From NCBI RefSeq assembly GCF_031846645.1, contig NZ_JAVRHN010000013.1:1-64000 (forward strand): a stretch of DNA of 64,000 nucleotides, written 5' to 3'. Positions 33,469 through 43,439 of the stretch are shown here, piece after piece; positions within the stretch are counted from its first letter, which is position 1; every line of letters begins with the position of its first letter. The notes under the pieces were generated by a model that made no database searches, had not been told where the DNA came from, and saw nothing but the letters and a program-made list of their open reading frames with translations. This DNA is from Autumnicola psychrophila (GTDB taxonomy: Bacteria; Bacteroidota; Bacteroidia; Flavobacteriales; Flavobacteriaceae). The translations under genes and the position numbers were made by a program.

Positions 33469-35061
33469 TTAGTTTAATGTTAGTTGATTAATTTTTACAT
33501 TTTCTATAATGAAGCTGTCATCACCCACTACTTTCAGCGTTTCAAATGGACGTCTGGGAAAGAAAATTTCTGTCATTACAGTTTCACCATTATCGTAAAA
33601 GAGCTCAATAGAAGTTTTGTCCAGAATTATTTCTACGGGTAAATTTTCAGATTTTGAAGTTCTTGTTGCAGTCGATTTTTTCTCCGTAAAAGTCTCGCTA
33701 AACCCTGTTAATCCTGAATTTTTTCGGTTTACATAAAATTGTTTATCGTTATGATCATATCCAAATTTTAAGGTGTCGCCAACAGAATTCAGTAGTGCAA
33801 ATTCATATGTTTTGTCTTCCAGATTGGTAATATCAAAAGTGAGATGTGCTTTAGCGAGATTTATTGAATCTGTAGTTATGGCCGTGCCTTCTGAAACTTG
33901 CATTTCTCTTTTTTCAATAGTGTTTACTATATATTTATCCAGTTCTTTTACAGGAGAAGAATAGATCTTATAGCTATCACCATCTGTTTTTAATTTTAGA
34001 TTTCTGGGCACCGTCATTGTACTACGCCATTGTTCTGTAGGAACTTCATTTGCATATTGCCAGTTAGACATCCAGCCTATAAAGATATCCCGCCCATCGG
34101 TTTCCGGGATATTTGACCAGGTTACACCGGCGTAGTTATCTTTCCCAAAATCTATCCAGTAATCATGTTCCTCTCCAATTTTGTTAAGCGATTCATCTGG
34201 AGTAAAAGTTGTTCCATTAAAATCTCCTACAAAATACTGTGTAGCAGAACCTCCATTAGGTCCACCGGGATTTATACTCACCAGTAAAACCCATTTCTCT
34301 TCTCCTGTTTCTTCTACAGTCATTCGAAACAGGTCGGGGCATTCCCAAACACCTCCATGAGCGCCCATGTTCTGTCCAAAATCGCTTTCACGTTCCCATT
34401 CAAGTAAATTGGGAGAGGAATAAAAACTAATGTGGTCCTGAACGGCCAGAGCCATAACCCATTTCTGATCTTCTTCATACCAATTTACCTTTGGATCTCT
34501 AAAATCTTTTATTCCGGGATTAGGAAGAACCGGATTTTGCTCATATTTAGTCCAGGTCTGTCCTTTGTCCAGGCTGTATGCAATCCCCTGCGTCTGAAAA
34601 TCATCCTCACCAGCATCGGCTGCTTCGGCATCGTGATAGGTGAAAATTGCAATTACCGGGGGCGTATTACCGTCACCCAATCCGGAAGTATTGTTGTGGT
34701 CAACAACTGCACTTCCAGAGAAAATTGTTCCATGTTCATCGGGTTCTAGCGCTATTGGCTGTTCTTCCCAGGTAATAAGATCTGTACTGGTGGCATGTCC
34801 CCAATGCATCGGTCCCCATACATTATCATCGGGATTATGTTGAAAGAATAAATGATAAGTTCCATCTAAGTAAAACATTCCGTTGGGGTCGTTCATCCAT
34901 CCGGAATCGGGTGTAAAATGGAAATTAGGACGAAAGTCAAGGTCACTTTGAATAGCGACTTCTTCAGTTTTGTCTCCGGTATTCTCTTTTCCCCCCTGGC
35001 AGGATACCAGTACAGGTGCTGAGAATAAGGAAAAAGCAGAAATTAGAATTAGTTTTTTCAT
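33469..35061 (-). CDS. GH32 fructan hydrolase lipoprotein (levanase/inulinase/invertase)
   Basis: 530 residues from ATG 35061; the open frame reaches 35121 but only this start gives a signal peptide (KKLILISAFSLFSAPVLVSC, lipobox Cys21). GH32 hallmarks: nucleophile in WMNDPNG (Asp58), FRDPKV with the transition-state Asp, and ECPDLF with the acid/base Glu. A C-terminal beta-sandwich (ELFYDNGETVMTE) follows. It hydrolyses fructosyl linkages at the cell surface or periplasm. Endo or exo action and levan versus inulin cannot be told. Between porter and SusC in one operon. Confidence 0.93.
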   Translation of the reverse strand: MKKLILISAFSLFSAPVLVSCQGGKENTGDKTEEVAIQSDLDFRPNFHFTPDSGWMNDPNGMFYLDGTYHLFFQHNPDDNVWGPMHWGHATSTDLITWEEQPIALEPDEHGTIFSGSAVVDHNNTSGLGDGNTPPVIAIFTYHDAEAADAGEDDFQTQGIAYSLDKGQTWTKYEQNPVLPNPGIKDFRDPKVNWYEEDQKWVMALAVQDHISFYSSPNLLEWERESDFGQNMGAHGGVWECPDLFRMTVEETGEEKWVLLVSINPGGPNGGSATQYFVGDFNGTTFTPDESLNKIGEEHDYWIDFGKDNYAGVTWSNIPETDGRDIFIGWMSNWQYANEVPTEQWRSTMTVPRNLKLKTDGDSYKIYSSPVKELDKYIVNTIEKREMQVSEGTAITTDSINLAKAHLTFDITNLEDKTYEFALLNSVGDTLKFGYDHNDKQFYVNRKNSGLTGFSETFTEKKSTATRTSKSENLPVEIILDKTSIELFYDNGETVMTEIFFPRRPFETLKVVGDDSFIIENVKINQLTLN

Positions 35062-35071
35062 ATGATTTAGC

Positions 35072-36415
35072 TTAACTGTTTTTAAATTTAATTTTTTGTT
35101 TACCCACAGATAATTCTTCACTTAACTCTTCCAGAGATTTACCTTTTGTTTCCGGCATCATAAAAATGACAAAGAAGAGCTGAAAGACCATCATTACGGC
35201 GAAAAAGGCGAAAACATAGCCGGGTCCAATTGTGGAGAAAAGAACGGGAATTACAGAGGGCACCATTGCTGCCATAATCCAATGAGTGGAAGATCCAAAA
35301 GCCTGTCCCGAAGCGCGCAGGTGATTGGGAAAAATTTCAGAGATAAAAACCCAGATTACCGCTCCCTGGCCTATTGCATGGGCTGCTATAAAAAGAAATA
35401 GAAAAATTGGTACCCACAATCCTCCCCAATTCAGAAAGAAAGCAAACGCGACAAGTGAGAGTGATACGATATAACCTATAGATCCAATAAACATAAGCTG
35501 TTTTCTTCCCAATCTGTCAATTAGAAATACTCCGAAAAGTGTAAAGATTAAATTTACCACCCCTATACCAATACTGCTTAATAGTGCTGTACTTTCTCCA
35601 AGGCCAGCTGCTTCAAAAATCCTCGGAGCGTAATAAAGGAAGGCGTTAATTCCTGATAATTGATTAAAAAATGCCACTAAAAACGCCAGAATCAGAGGGA
35701 AGCGATATTTTTTCATAAAAATGCTTTCGCTGGTATCCTCACTATCAGACTGACTCTGAATTTCATTCATTTTAGCCTTAATATCACCTTCAGGAGTAAT
35801 TATCCTTAATACTTTTTCTGCTTCCGCAGTTCTTGAAGTTGCAATTAGCCATCGGGGGCTTCTTGGTATAAATAGTACAAAAATGAGGTAGATTACAGCC
35901 GGAACAGCTTCTACCCCCACCATCCATCGCCAGGGTTGTTCCCCAGTATTTCGCAGTAGATAATTGGATAGAAACGCAATCAATATTCCGAGTACAATAT
36001 TAAATTGGTATAAGGATACCAAACGGCCTCTTTGTTTTGGAGGAGCGATTTCAGAAACATAGGTTGGCGCGGCTATAGTAGAGGCTCCAACTCCTAAACC
36101 TCCAATAAACCTAAAAACAGCAAAAGTAATTGGATCATTTGCGAAGGCCGAGCCTAATGCTGAAAGAAGATAAAGCACTCCAATTATTATTAGGGTATTT
36201 TTTCTTCCAAATTTATTTGTGGGAATTCCTCCAAAAATGGCACCTACTACAGTTCCCCAAAGTGCCATCGCCATAACTATAGATCCGTGGAAGGCATCAG
36301 AAGTTCCCCATAATTCCTGTAGCTGTTTATCGGCTCCGGAAATTACCACGGTGTCAAATCCAAACAGAAAACCTGCTAAGGCGGCACTAATTGACCAGGC
36401 AAAAATTTTATTCAT
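35072..36415 (-). CDS. Sugar porter (MFS sugar:H+ symporter)
   Basis: 447 residues, 12 membrane segments. Signatures of the sugar porter family: GFLFGFDTVVISGA in segment 1, GRKNTLI loop, IPRSPRWLI after segment 6, the GINAFLYYAPRIFE motif of segment 7, DRLGRK and the C-terminal PETKGKSLEEL. It brings the monosaccharide released by GH32, probably fructose, across the inner membrane. First gene after the regulatory gap of the minus-strand operon; the GH32 ATG lies 10 bp beyond its stop. Confidence 0.93.
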   Translation of the reverse strand: MNKIFAWSISAALAGFLFGFDTVVISGADKQLQELWGTSDAFHGSIVMAMALWGTVVGAIFGGIPTNKFGRKNTLIIIGVLYLLSALGSAFANDPITFAVFRFIGGLGVGASTIAAPTYVSEIAPPKQRGRLVSLYQFNIVLGILIAFLSNYLLRNTGEQPWRWMVGVEAVPAVIYLIFVLFIPRSPRWLIATSRTAEAEKVLRIITPEGDIKAKMNEIQSQSDSEDTSESIFMKKYRFPLILAFLVAFFNQLSGINAFLYYAPRIFEAAGLGESTALLSSIGIGVVNLIFTLFGVFLIDRLGRKQLMFIGSIGYIVSLSLVAFAFFLNWGGLWVPIFLFLFIAAHAIGQGAVIWVFISEIFPNHLRASGQAFGSSTHWIMAAMVPSVIPVLFSTIGPGYVFAFFAVMMVFQLFFVIFMMPETKGKSLEELSEELSVGKQKIKFKNS

Positions 36416-36657
36416 ATCGTAATTTCTAATTGATGAAACTAAGCTATGTTTAAAACTGCTGCCTGTATTTTAGTAATTTGATAAATAATTATAAAATTGT
36501 TAAATAAATGCAAAATATGTTTAACTCACTGTTTTACAGTTAGTTAAGTTTGTGATATGAAATTAACGAAACCGTTATAGTTTTAAATTTGATACAAGAA
36601 GTTTAATTCTGATACATGGGGAAGATCTGATTTCGAAATCGATATAGCTTTTTCAGG
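36416..36657 (-). promoter_or_regulatory. Control region of the fructan operon
   Basis: 242 non-coding bases between the sensor stop and the porter start. TGATACA occurs at 36590-36596 and 36610-36616, a 20-bp spacing near two helical turns, as often seen for AraC-type tandem sites. AACGAAACCGTT (36565-36576) is a palindrome AACG-N4-CGTT. No clean promoter is found. The hybrid sensor encoded next door is the expected activator. Confidence 0.4.
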
Positions 36658-39396
36658 TTAGTTTCTGAACTGTTTTGGAGTAGAACCATACTTGTTCTTA
36701 AAAGATGTGGAAAAATAACCGGGAGAGGTGTAACCAACTTCATATGCAATTTCAGAGATGTTTAAGTGGGTTTCCTGTAGAAGACTTTTTGCTTTACTCA
36801 ATCTTTGAGAATTTATATAATCGCTAATGCTAATTCCCATTATCGCTTTTACTTTTCTATACAGTTGCACCCGTGAAATTTCCATTTGTTGCGCCAGGTC
36901 CTCTACATTAAAACCCGTAGACTTTAAATTCTTTTCAATGATATGGTTTAGTTTCTTAAGAAATGTTTGTTCTGAATCTTCAAACGCATTGTCCTTTACC
37001 TGATCTATTTTGTTAGTATAATAGTAGCGCAATTTTTCCCTGTTAAATAGAGCAGTTCTTAAAGATTCTTTTAGAATCTCAAAGTTAAAAGGTTTAGATA
37101 TATATGTGTCTGCGCCAGCTCTTAAAGCCTTTATCTTAGATTCTTTATCGCTTAGTGCAGTAAGAATTAGAGTGGGAATGTGAGAGGTGCGTAAATCGCT
37201 TTTAAGTTCATTACAAATTTCAAAACCATTTTTCTCCGGAAGATGAATATCACAAATAATTACATCTGGAATTATTGCCAGTGCTTTTTCAATGGCATCT
37301 GAACCATCAGAAAGTTCTACGTTGTATTCTGCCAGCAATCTCTTCTTCAAGAGATAAGATAAATCTTCATTATCCTCAATAATCAAAATGGTTTCAGTAT
37401 TTTCATTTATAGGCTCAGGAAGCTCTTCAGGAATGAAATTACTGTCCAGTAATTTTTCTGATTCTTCTTGCTGAAGTTTTAAATCCTTTTCTGAAACTTT
37501 ATATTCTGAAAGATGCTTTTTACCCTGCAGCAATTCAATTTTAAATTCCGCTCCCTGGTGTGATGAAACTGAAATATTCCCTTTATGTAGTTCTACAAAT
37601 TTCCTGGTAATATAAAGACCAAGTCCGGAACTGGGTTTGGTGTTATTTCCAGCCTGTCTAAACGGATCAAATATTTTTTGAAAATCCTCTTTAGGTATTC
37701 CTATCCCCGAATCATTAAAAAGCACGTCAACCTTTTCCTGACCGTTTTCTTTGATGCTAATTATAACTTTTCCGTTTTTAGGGGTAAATTTAAAAGCATT
37801 GGATAGCATATTAAAAAATACTTTATCCATCATATTTCTATCTACATAAACCATCAGTCCTTTATTGTCAGCCTCCAGTTTTAAATCAATGGATTTCCTT
37901 AACGCTTCACTTTGAAAATCTTCATATATATTTCTTATAAATTCGTAAAGGTTAGTCTTTAATGGCTTAAGGTAAAAATTCCCACTTTCCAATTTTCTAA
38001 AATCCAGCAGTTCATTAATAAGTCGTAACAACCTACCGGAATTTTTGCTAATAAGGTTGGTTTCATAAGCGAATTCTTTAAGTTGCTTATGTGGATTTTG
38101 TGCTATACTTTCAATAGCGCTAGTAATTAGAGTTAGCGGGGTTTTAAATTCATGCGAAAGGGCTGTAAAAAAATTAATTTTTACTTCATTGGATATCTTT
38201 AATTGCTCTGCAAATTTCTCAATTTGATTGCGTTGGGTAATTATTTTTGCATTGTTTAGCTCCAGTATGCGTTTTCGCTTTTTTAGTTTAAATACAAGGT
38301 AAACAGCCCAGGTACCAAGCAGTAAAAGCAAAAGTATTAAGCCAGCCATAATCTTCAAAAGATTGGATTGCGAATTATAGGTTATTACCTGTTCCTTAAT
38401 TACTGTTTGTTGCTGCTCAATATCATTTTGCTGCTGGTTCATTTTATTGAACTGGTTCTGCATGATATCTACATTCAACTTATCTATTACTACCGTATTC
38501 AGAAGATTATTTTTAGCAATTTGGTCTCCTTCCAGTAATTGAATGGCAAGCTTAATAGCCTCAGCCCCGCCAGTAGGGTAAAGCACTGTAGCTGTAAGAA
38601 TGCCTTCTTTTACAAGTTGAATTCCGCCACTTGGGCCAAAGAGCCCGTCCACTCCAATAATTTGAATGCTATCTTCCAGGTTTTTACTTCGGGCCATTTC
38701 CCAGGCTCCCATTGCCATACGATCGTTATGAGCAAAAATATAATCGATACTTTCCACTGAGTCCAGAATAGACCCCAAATGATTACCTACAGAAGTTTTT
38801 TCCCAATCTCCAGCTATTGTAGCAACAATATTTATATTTTCATGATTGGCTAACACCTCTTGAAAACCCTGGCTGCGTTCAAAAGCAGGAGAGGAAGTTT
38901 GTAAACCGGTAATCTCAACGAGCTTTAACTCCTGGTTTTGGTCTGAATTGGAAACAATATAATTAGCTGCGTTTTTACCAATTTCAACATTATTTGCTCC
39001 AACGTATGCTGTATAATTGCTTCCATCAATTTTTCGATCTATAACTATTGTGGGAATCCCCGCATTCATTGCTTTTTCTACAACAGGAGTAATAGGAACC
39101 GATTGAATTGGGGAGACAATTAAAATATCTACATCCTCAGAAATAAACTCTTCTATTTGTTTAATCTGCCTGGCAACATCATTTTGAGCGTCTTTAATGA
39201 CAAGGTTAAAACCTGGATGCATTGAAGCTTCTACCTGCATTGCTCTGTTCATTTCCTTCCGCCAATTATCGGTAGTCATCGCCTGTACAAACCCTATTGT
39301 ATAAATATCATCTTGTTTCCTATTCATCTCGCAAGAGATCACAGAAAACGAGAAAATAATGAAAACTATACAACACAGATTCTTCATAACTTTCAA
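36658..39396 (-). CDS. Hybrid two-component sensor (HTCS) of the fructan locus
   Basis: 912 residues holding a whole signalling chain in one chain. Signal/anchor; periplasmic sugar-binding domain of the LacI/ribose-binding type (about 30-320, with IGFVQAMTTDNWRKEMN and YVGANNVEIGKNAANYI); membrane segment (about 350-372); HisKA with the phospho-His in LSHEFKTPLTLI (near 415); HATPase (GIGIPKEDF, GLGLYITRKFV); receiver with Asp in IICDIHLPEKNGF (near 716); AraC helix-turn-helix (EIAYEVGYTSPGYFSTSFK). The plan equals the fructose-sensing BT1754 of Bacteroides, so fructose is the likely ligand. Transcribed toward the operon it should activate. Confidence 0.94.
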   Translation of the reverse strand: MKVMKNLCCIVFIIFSFSVISCEMNRKQDDIYTIGFVQAMTTDNWRKEMNRAMQVEASMHPGFNLVIKDAQNDVARQIKQIEEFISEDVDILIVSPIQSVPITPVVEKAMNAGIPTIVIDRKIDGSNYTAYVGANNVEIGKNAANYIVSNSDQNQELKLVEITGLQTSSPAFERSQGFQEVLANHENINIVATIAGDWEKTSVGNHLGSILDSVESIDYIFAHNDRMAMGAWEMARSKNLEDSIQIIGVDGLFGPSGGIQLVKEGILTATVLYPTGGAEAIKLAIQLLEGDQIAKNNLLNTVVIDKLNVDIMQNQFNKMNQQQNDIEQQQTVIKEQVITYNSQSNLLKIMAGLILLLLLLGTWAVYLVFKLKKRKRILELNNAKIITQRNQIEKFAEQLKISNEVKINFFTALSHEFKTPLTLITSAIESIAQNPHKQLKEFAYETNLISKNSGRLLRLINELLDFRKLESGNFYLKPLKTNLYEFIRNIYEDFQSEALRKSIDLKLEADNKGLMVYVDRNMMDKVFFNMLSNAFKFTPKNGKVIISIKENGQEKVDVLFNDSGIGIPKEDFQKIFDPFRQAGNNTKPSSGLGLYITRKFVELHKGNISVSSHQGAEFKIELLQGKKHLSEYKVSEKDLKLQQEESEKLLDSNFIPEELPEPINENTETILIIEDNEDLSYLLKKRLLAEYNVELSDGSDAIEKALAIIPDVIICDIHLPEKNGFEICNELKSDLRTSHIPTLILTALSDKESKIKALRAGADTYISKPFNFEILKESLRTALFNREKLRYYYTNKIDQVKDNAFEDSEQTFLKKLNHIIEKNLKSTGFNVEDLAQQMEISRVQLYRKVKAIMGISISDYINSQRLSKAKSLLQETHLNISEIAYEVGYTSPGYFSTSFKNKYGSTPKQFRN

Positions 39397-39575
39397 TAAA
39401 AATGAAACAGAGAGTAGATTCTCCGTTATTTTAATTAAGAATAATAAAAATTCTTCAATTCTTTCTTAATGACTTCTTTATTGCCTCATATTCTTCTCTT
39501 TTAGAATAAAATAAGTCTACAATAGACTTGAAAGATAGAGAATAAATTTATTTGCCTATGCTGGACTTAAACATT

Positions 39576-39620
39576 TACCATAGCAGATTGCTCCGAAGGG
39601 TGGATATGGAACATTTTTCC
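39576..39620 (-). pseudogene. 45-bp fragment of a ThuA-like gene
   Basis: TACCATAGCAGATTGCTCC and the next 26 bases match 50598-50642 inside the ThuA-like gene of this window, with about three mismatches, in the same orientation. No open frame of note surrounds it. A relic of a duplicated or lost paralogue. Confidence 0.6.
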
Positions 39621-39696
39621 GCCGGAATAATTTCCTCTATGACCTAATTCCAAAAATACAAACACTTTTATTATGTAAAAGATTTGTAATCTTCCG

Positions 39697-39840
39697 ATAA
39701 TTCTTCTCAAAATCCTCAACGTGAAATCGTTGCTTTCCATTTTAAATTACCCCAAGAATTTGTCACGCTCGATCTTTAAATCTAATTGAAAGCCTATTGT
39801 TCTAGAGGTAGTTACTGTTTCTTTTGTTAGACTTAAAGGG
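39697..39840 (-). pseudogene. Decayed tyrosine recombinase fragment
   Basis: About 130 bases align continuously with 24774-24903, the part of the element's integrase gene coding for residues around 50-93. Shared blocks include ACGCTCGAT, AAAGCCTATTGTTCT and GAGGTAGTTA, with many substitutions elsewhere. The rest of the gene is gone. It marks a former integrase-bearing element next to the PULs. Confidence 0.65.
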
Positions 39841-39967
39841 ACTGTGACATATGAAGCTTTTGAAACAAGACTAATAATTTTATAAATTTCTCTTCAGAGA
39901 ATGAGAATTGCTTAAATTACACCCGTTAATTTAATGTTAAAGACATTTTGTCAAATAGCGGTATGTA

Positions 39968-42900
39968 ATGAGGATTTTCTTAAAAATGGTGATAATTGCT
40001 ACGTTTGTTTCACTGAGCAGTTGTAAAAACGAGGATGAAATTGGATCATCTGAATCATCAGAAACTGAAATCTTTCGAAAGGTTTCTTCCCAAAGTTCCG
40101 CAATTGAATTCAGTAATAACTTGACAGAGAACGACTCTCTTAACTATTTTAGTTATTCCTATATCTACATGGGGGGAGGTGTTGCTGCCGGAGATATCAA
40201 TAATGATGGCTTGGAAGATCTTTATTTCACCGGAAATCAAGTACCTAACAAGCTGTATCTTAATAAGGGAAATCTAGTTTTTGAAGATATATCTCAAACT
40301 GCAGCAGTTGCCGGAGATGATCGCTGGTATACAGGTGTTACCATGGCAGATGTGAATGGAGATGGATACCTGGATATATACCTCTCTGTAGGTGGAAAAT
40401 TCGGCCCAAAAAACAATCAGCTTTTTATAAATAACGGAGACGGAACATTTGTTGAAAAAGCAGAAGAATATGGTCTCGATGATCCTGGTAATAGTGTACA
40501 GGCGACCTTTTTTGATTATGACAAAGATGGAGATCTGGACGTCTATATAGCCAATTATCCCCCAACCAGATTCGATTCTCCTAATTTTATTTACGAATAT
40601 AAGATGAAGAATGTAAGCGATCTTGAATCTGATCACTTAATGCGCAATGATGGTGGTAAATTTACAGATGTGACTGATGAAGCGGGAGTAAGAAGCTTTG
40701 GGCTTTCACTATCTGCTACTGTGGGGGATCTGAACAATGACAGTTGGCCGGATATTTATATTTCGAATGACTTCAGTTCGCCCGATTATCTTTATATAAA
40801 CAATGGAGAAGGATCTTTTAGGGAAGTTGTGAAAAATGCCACCTCACATACTGCTTTTTATGGTATGGGTGTGGATATAGCAGACTATAATAATGATGGG
40901 AATCTGGATATATATCAGGTAGATATGTCTGCTAAGAAAAACAGGAGGAAAAAAGCCAACATGGCAAGTATGAACCCAGATCTATTTTGGAGTACTGTAG
41001 ATGCTGGTTTTCACTATCAGTACATGCAAAACACCCTTCAGACAAATACCGGTGTTTTTGAAGATGATAATCCCTTTTTTGCTGATTTATCCCGAATAAC
41101 AGGAGCTTCTTCTACAGATTGGAGTTGGGGTCCTTTGTTTGCTGATTTTAATAACGATGGGCATAAAGACTTATTTGTAACAAATGGCACAAGAAGAGAA
41201 ATTAATAATAATGATTATTTCAATAGTCTAAAGGATACGAGGTTGGTGAAAGAAAATCAACTTGAAAAAAGCATGAATATTCCTTCTGAAAAGATTGACA
41301 ATTTCATGTTTCAGAATAATGGCGATCTCTCTTTTGAAATAGCTAATGAAAAATGGGGTATTGAATATGAAGGGTGGTCTAATGGTGTTATCTATGCAGA
41401 TTTAGATAATGACGGGGATTTAGAGATCGTCATTAACAATATAGATGACCATGCTTCTTTCTTTGAAAATACCAGTTCAGAACAAAACAATTTTGTTCAG
41501 ATAAAGTTTGAAGGTAATGAGAAGAACTCATTTGGATTAGGTGCAAGGGCTTATGTAAAGGCTAATGAAATAGAACAAATGCAGGAGCTTACACTTACAA
41601 GAGGCTTCCAGTCTTCTGTTGCGCCTATGTTGCATTTCGGTCTGTCAAAAGCTGAAATTATTGATGAAATAAGAGTTGTCTGGCCAGATGGTAAAGTTGA
41701 GACGATGAAAGATGTTGAATCAAATCAGTCACTTACTTTTAACTATAAAAATTCAAACAAGACTACAGAAGAAGAAAGTGATGTAAGCAATCAGCTCTTT
41801 GCAACAATAAAGGATACAACTTCTTTTCCACAACATCGCCATGTTGAAAATGAGTACAATGATTTTGTTAAAGAGGTTCTTCTTCCTCATCGCACTTCTA
41901 CTTTTGGTCCGGGTGCCGCAGTTGGTGATTTAAACGGAGATGGTAAAGAGGATTTCTTTATAGGGGCTGCTTCCAATCATGAAGCAGGTTTATATTTTCA
42001 GAATGAATTGGGATTCGAAAAACAAAGGAGTGCGGCATTTGAGCAGGATAAAAAGTATGAAGATTTGGGTGCCCTGATTTTTGATGCGAATGAAGATGGT
42101 TATAATGATATTTACGTTGTGAGTGGCGGAAACGAATTTGAACCTGATTCCAAATATCTGCAGGACAGACTTTACATTAACGACGGTGCGGGGAATTTTA
42201 GTAAGGACGAGTCAGCTTTGCCTGAAATGCGCACCAGTGGATCCAGAGTTTATCAGGCCGACTTTGATAAAGACGGCAAAAAGGACCTTTTAGTATTAGG
42301 ACGTCTGGTCCCGGGACATTACCCTTTGCCTGCAAAAACGTATATACTGAAGAACGTTGGAGAAAATGGAAAGGCCAAATATCTTGATATCACGAAGAAC
42401 ATAGCTCCGGAATTCCAGTCTTTAGGTATGGCAACAAGTGCTGAAATTACGGACATTAATAAAGACGGATGGGAAGATATAATTGTTGTAGGGGAATGGA
42501 TGCCTATCAGGATTTTCCAAAATTCAGAAACAGGGTTTACTGAAGTTTCAGAAAACCTTGGTTTAACTTCAGACACTACAGGGTGGTGGTGGAGCATTAA
42601 ATCCGGCGATTTTGATAATGACGGTGATCAGGATTTTTTGGTTGGTAACCTAGGGCGCAATTACAAATACACGGCCAATGAAGATGAGACGTTCGATATC
42701 TACTTTAATGATTTTGACCAGAATGATAAACAGGATATTGTATTGAGCTATTATAATGAAGGAGAAAAATTTCCTTTACGTGGTCGGGAATGCTCTTCGC
42801 AACAGATTCCGGGAATAAAAAATAAGTTTCCCGATTATCAATCTTTTTCAACCGCTACTCTCGAAGATGTGTATACAGAGGAAGAATTAGAGAATTCACT

Positions 42901-43306
42901 TCACTATCAGGTAAAATCCTTTGCGAGTGTTTATCTGGAAAACAGAAACGGTAAATTTGTGAGGCATGAACTACCTTCGGAAGCTCAAATTTCTTCAATA
43001 AACCAAATTCTTGTAGACGATTACAATAATGACGGAAATATTGATGCTTTAATTGCTGGAAACCTCTTTTGGTCAGAAGTGGAGACGACCAGGAATGACG
43101 CGGGATATGGGATGTTCTTAAAAGGAGACGGAGCTGGTAATTTTCAGGCAACAAAACCTGCTAAATCAGGATTTTTTATACCGGGAGATGTCAAAGATAT
43201 GTTATCACTAAGCTTTCGAAACAAAAATGTGGTTGTTGCGGTTAAAAATAATGATCTGTTGCAGTTCGTGGAAGTAAATCCCGAGCAGTTGGCAGAAACT
43301 CAATAG
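39968..43306 (+). CDS. FG-GAP/VCBS-repeat lipoprotein with ASPIC/UnbV domain
   Basis: 1112 residues. Lipobox Cys19 (VSLSSCKNED) predicts a membrane-anchored, probably surface, protein. At least eight FG-GAP/VCBS blades with calcium-type loops are visible (GDINNDGLEDLYFTG, DVNGDGYLDIYLS, DLNGDGKEDFFIG and others), forming a beta-propeller. An ASPIC/UnbV domain (LGARAYVKANEIE to VVWPDGKVETM, about 510-595) sits in the middle. Such proteins often accompany SusC/SusD pairs in marine Bacteroidetes; a binding or structural role in glycan capture is inferred. First gene of PUL 2, 133 bp before SusC. Divergent from the fructan sensor. Confidence 0.88.
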   Translation: MRIFLKMVIIATFVSLSSCKNEDEIGSSESSETEIFRKVSSQSSAIEFSNNLTENDSLNYFSYSYIYMGGGVAAGDINNDGLEDLYFTGNQVPNKLYLNKGNLVFEDISQTAAVAGDDRWYTGVTMADVNGDGYLDIYLSVGGKFGPKNNQLFINNGDGTFVEKAEEYGLDDPGNSVQATFFDYDKDGDLDVYIANYPPTRFDSPNFIYEYKMKNVSDLESDHLMRNDGGKFTDVTDEAGVRSFGLSLSATVGDLNNDSWPDIYISNDFSSPDYLYINNGEGSFREVVKNATSHTAFYGMGVDIADYNNDGNLDIYQVDMSAKKNRRKKANMASMNPDLFWSTVDAGFHYQYMQNTLQTNTGVFEDDNPFFADLSRITGASSTDWSWGPLFADFNNDGHKDLFVTNGTRREINNNDYFNSLKDTRLVKENQLEKSMNIPSEKIDNFMFQNNGDLSFEIANEKWGIEYEGWSNGVIYADLDNDGDLEIVINNIDDHASFFENTSSEQNNFVQIKFEGNEKNSFGLGARAYVKANEIEQMQELTLTRGFQSSVAPMLHFGLSKAEIIDEIRVVWPDGKVETMKDVESNQSLTFNYKNSNKTTEEESDVSNQLFATIKDTTSFPQHRHVENEYNDFVKEVLLPHRTSTFGPGAAVGDLNGDGKEDFFIGAASNHEAGLYFQNELGFEKQRSAAFEQDKKYEDLGALIFDANEDGYNDIYVVSGGNEFEPDSKYLQDRLYINDGAGNFSKDESALPEMRTSGSRVYQADFDKDGKKDLLVLGRLVPGHYPLPAKTYILKNVGENGKAKYLDITKNIAPEFQSLGMATSAEITDINKDGWEDIIVVGEWMPIRIFQNSETGFTEVSENLGLTSDTTGWWWSIKSGDFDNDGDQDFLVGNLGRNYKYTANEDETFDIYFNDFDQNDKQDIVLSYYNEGEKFPLRGRECSSQQIPGIKNKFPDYQSFSTATLEDVYTEEELENSLHYQVKSFASVYLENRNGKFVRHELPSEAQISSINQILVDDYNNDGNIDALIAGNLFWSEVETTRNDAGYGMFLKGDGAGNFQATKPAKSGFFIPGDVKDMLSLSFRNKNVVVAVKNNDLLQFVEVNPEQLAETQ

Positions 43307-43374
43307 AAGGCAGTATCTAATACCAATGTTGTAGTAAATACTTTATGATGTTATGGCTTTGCTATAATTTTCGT

Positions 43375-43388
43375 CGAAAACGATTACG
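43375..43388 (+). promoter_or_regulatory. LacI-type operator candidate before PUL 2 susC
   Basis: CGAAAACGATTACG resembles the half-palindromic operators of LacI-family regulators. Similar strings occur at 52501-52513 (CGAAACCGATTGC on the minus strand) and 52665-52676 (GAAAACGATTGC), upstream of the minus-strand arm of the same locus. No LacI regulator is encoded in the window. Confidence 0.4.
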
Positions 43389-43439
43389 TATTAGAATTAT
43401 TTTTCTACATTTAAAACAACTAACATACAATTAATCAAT

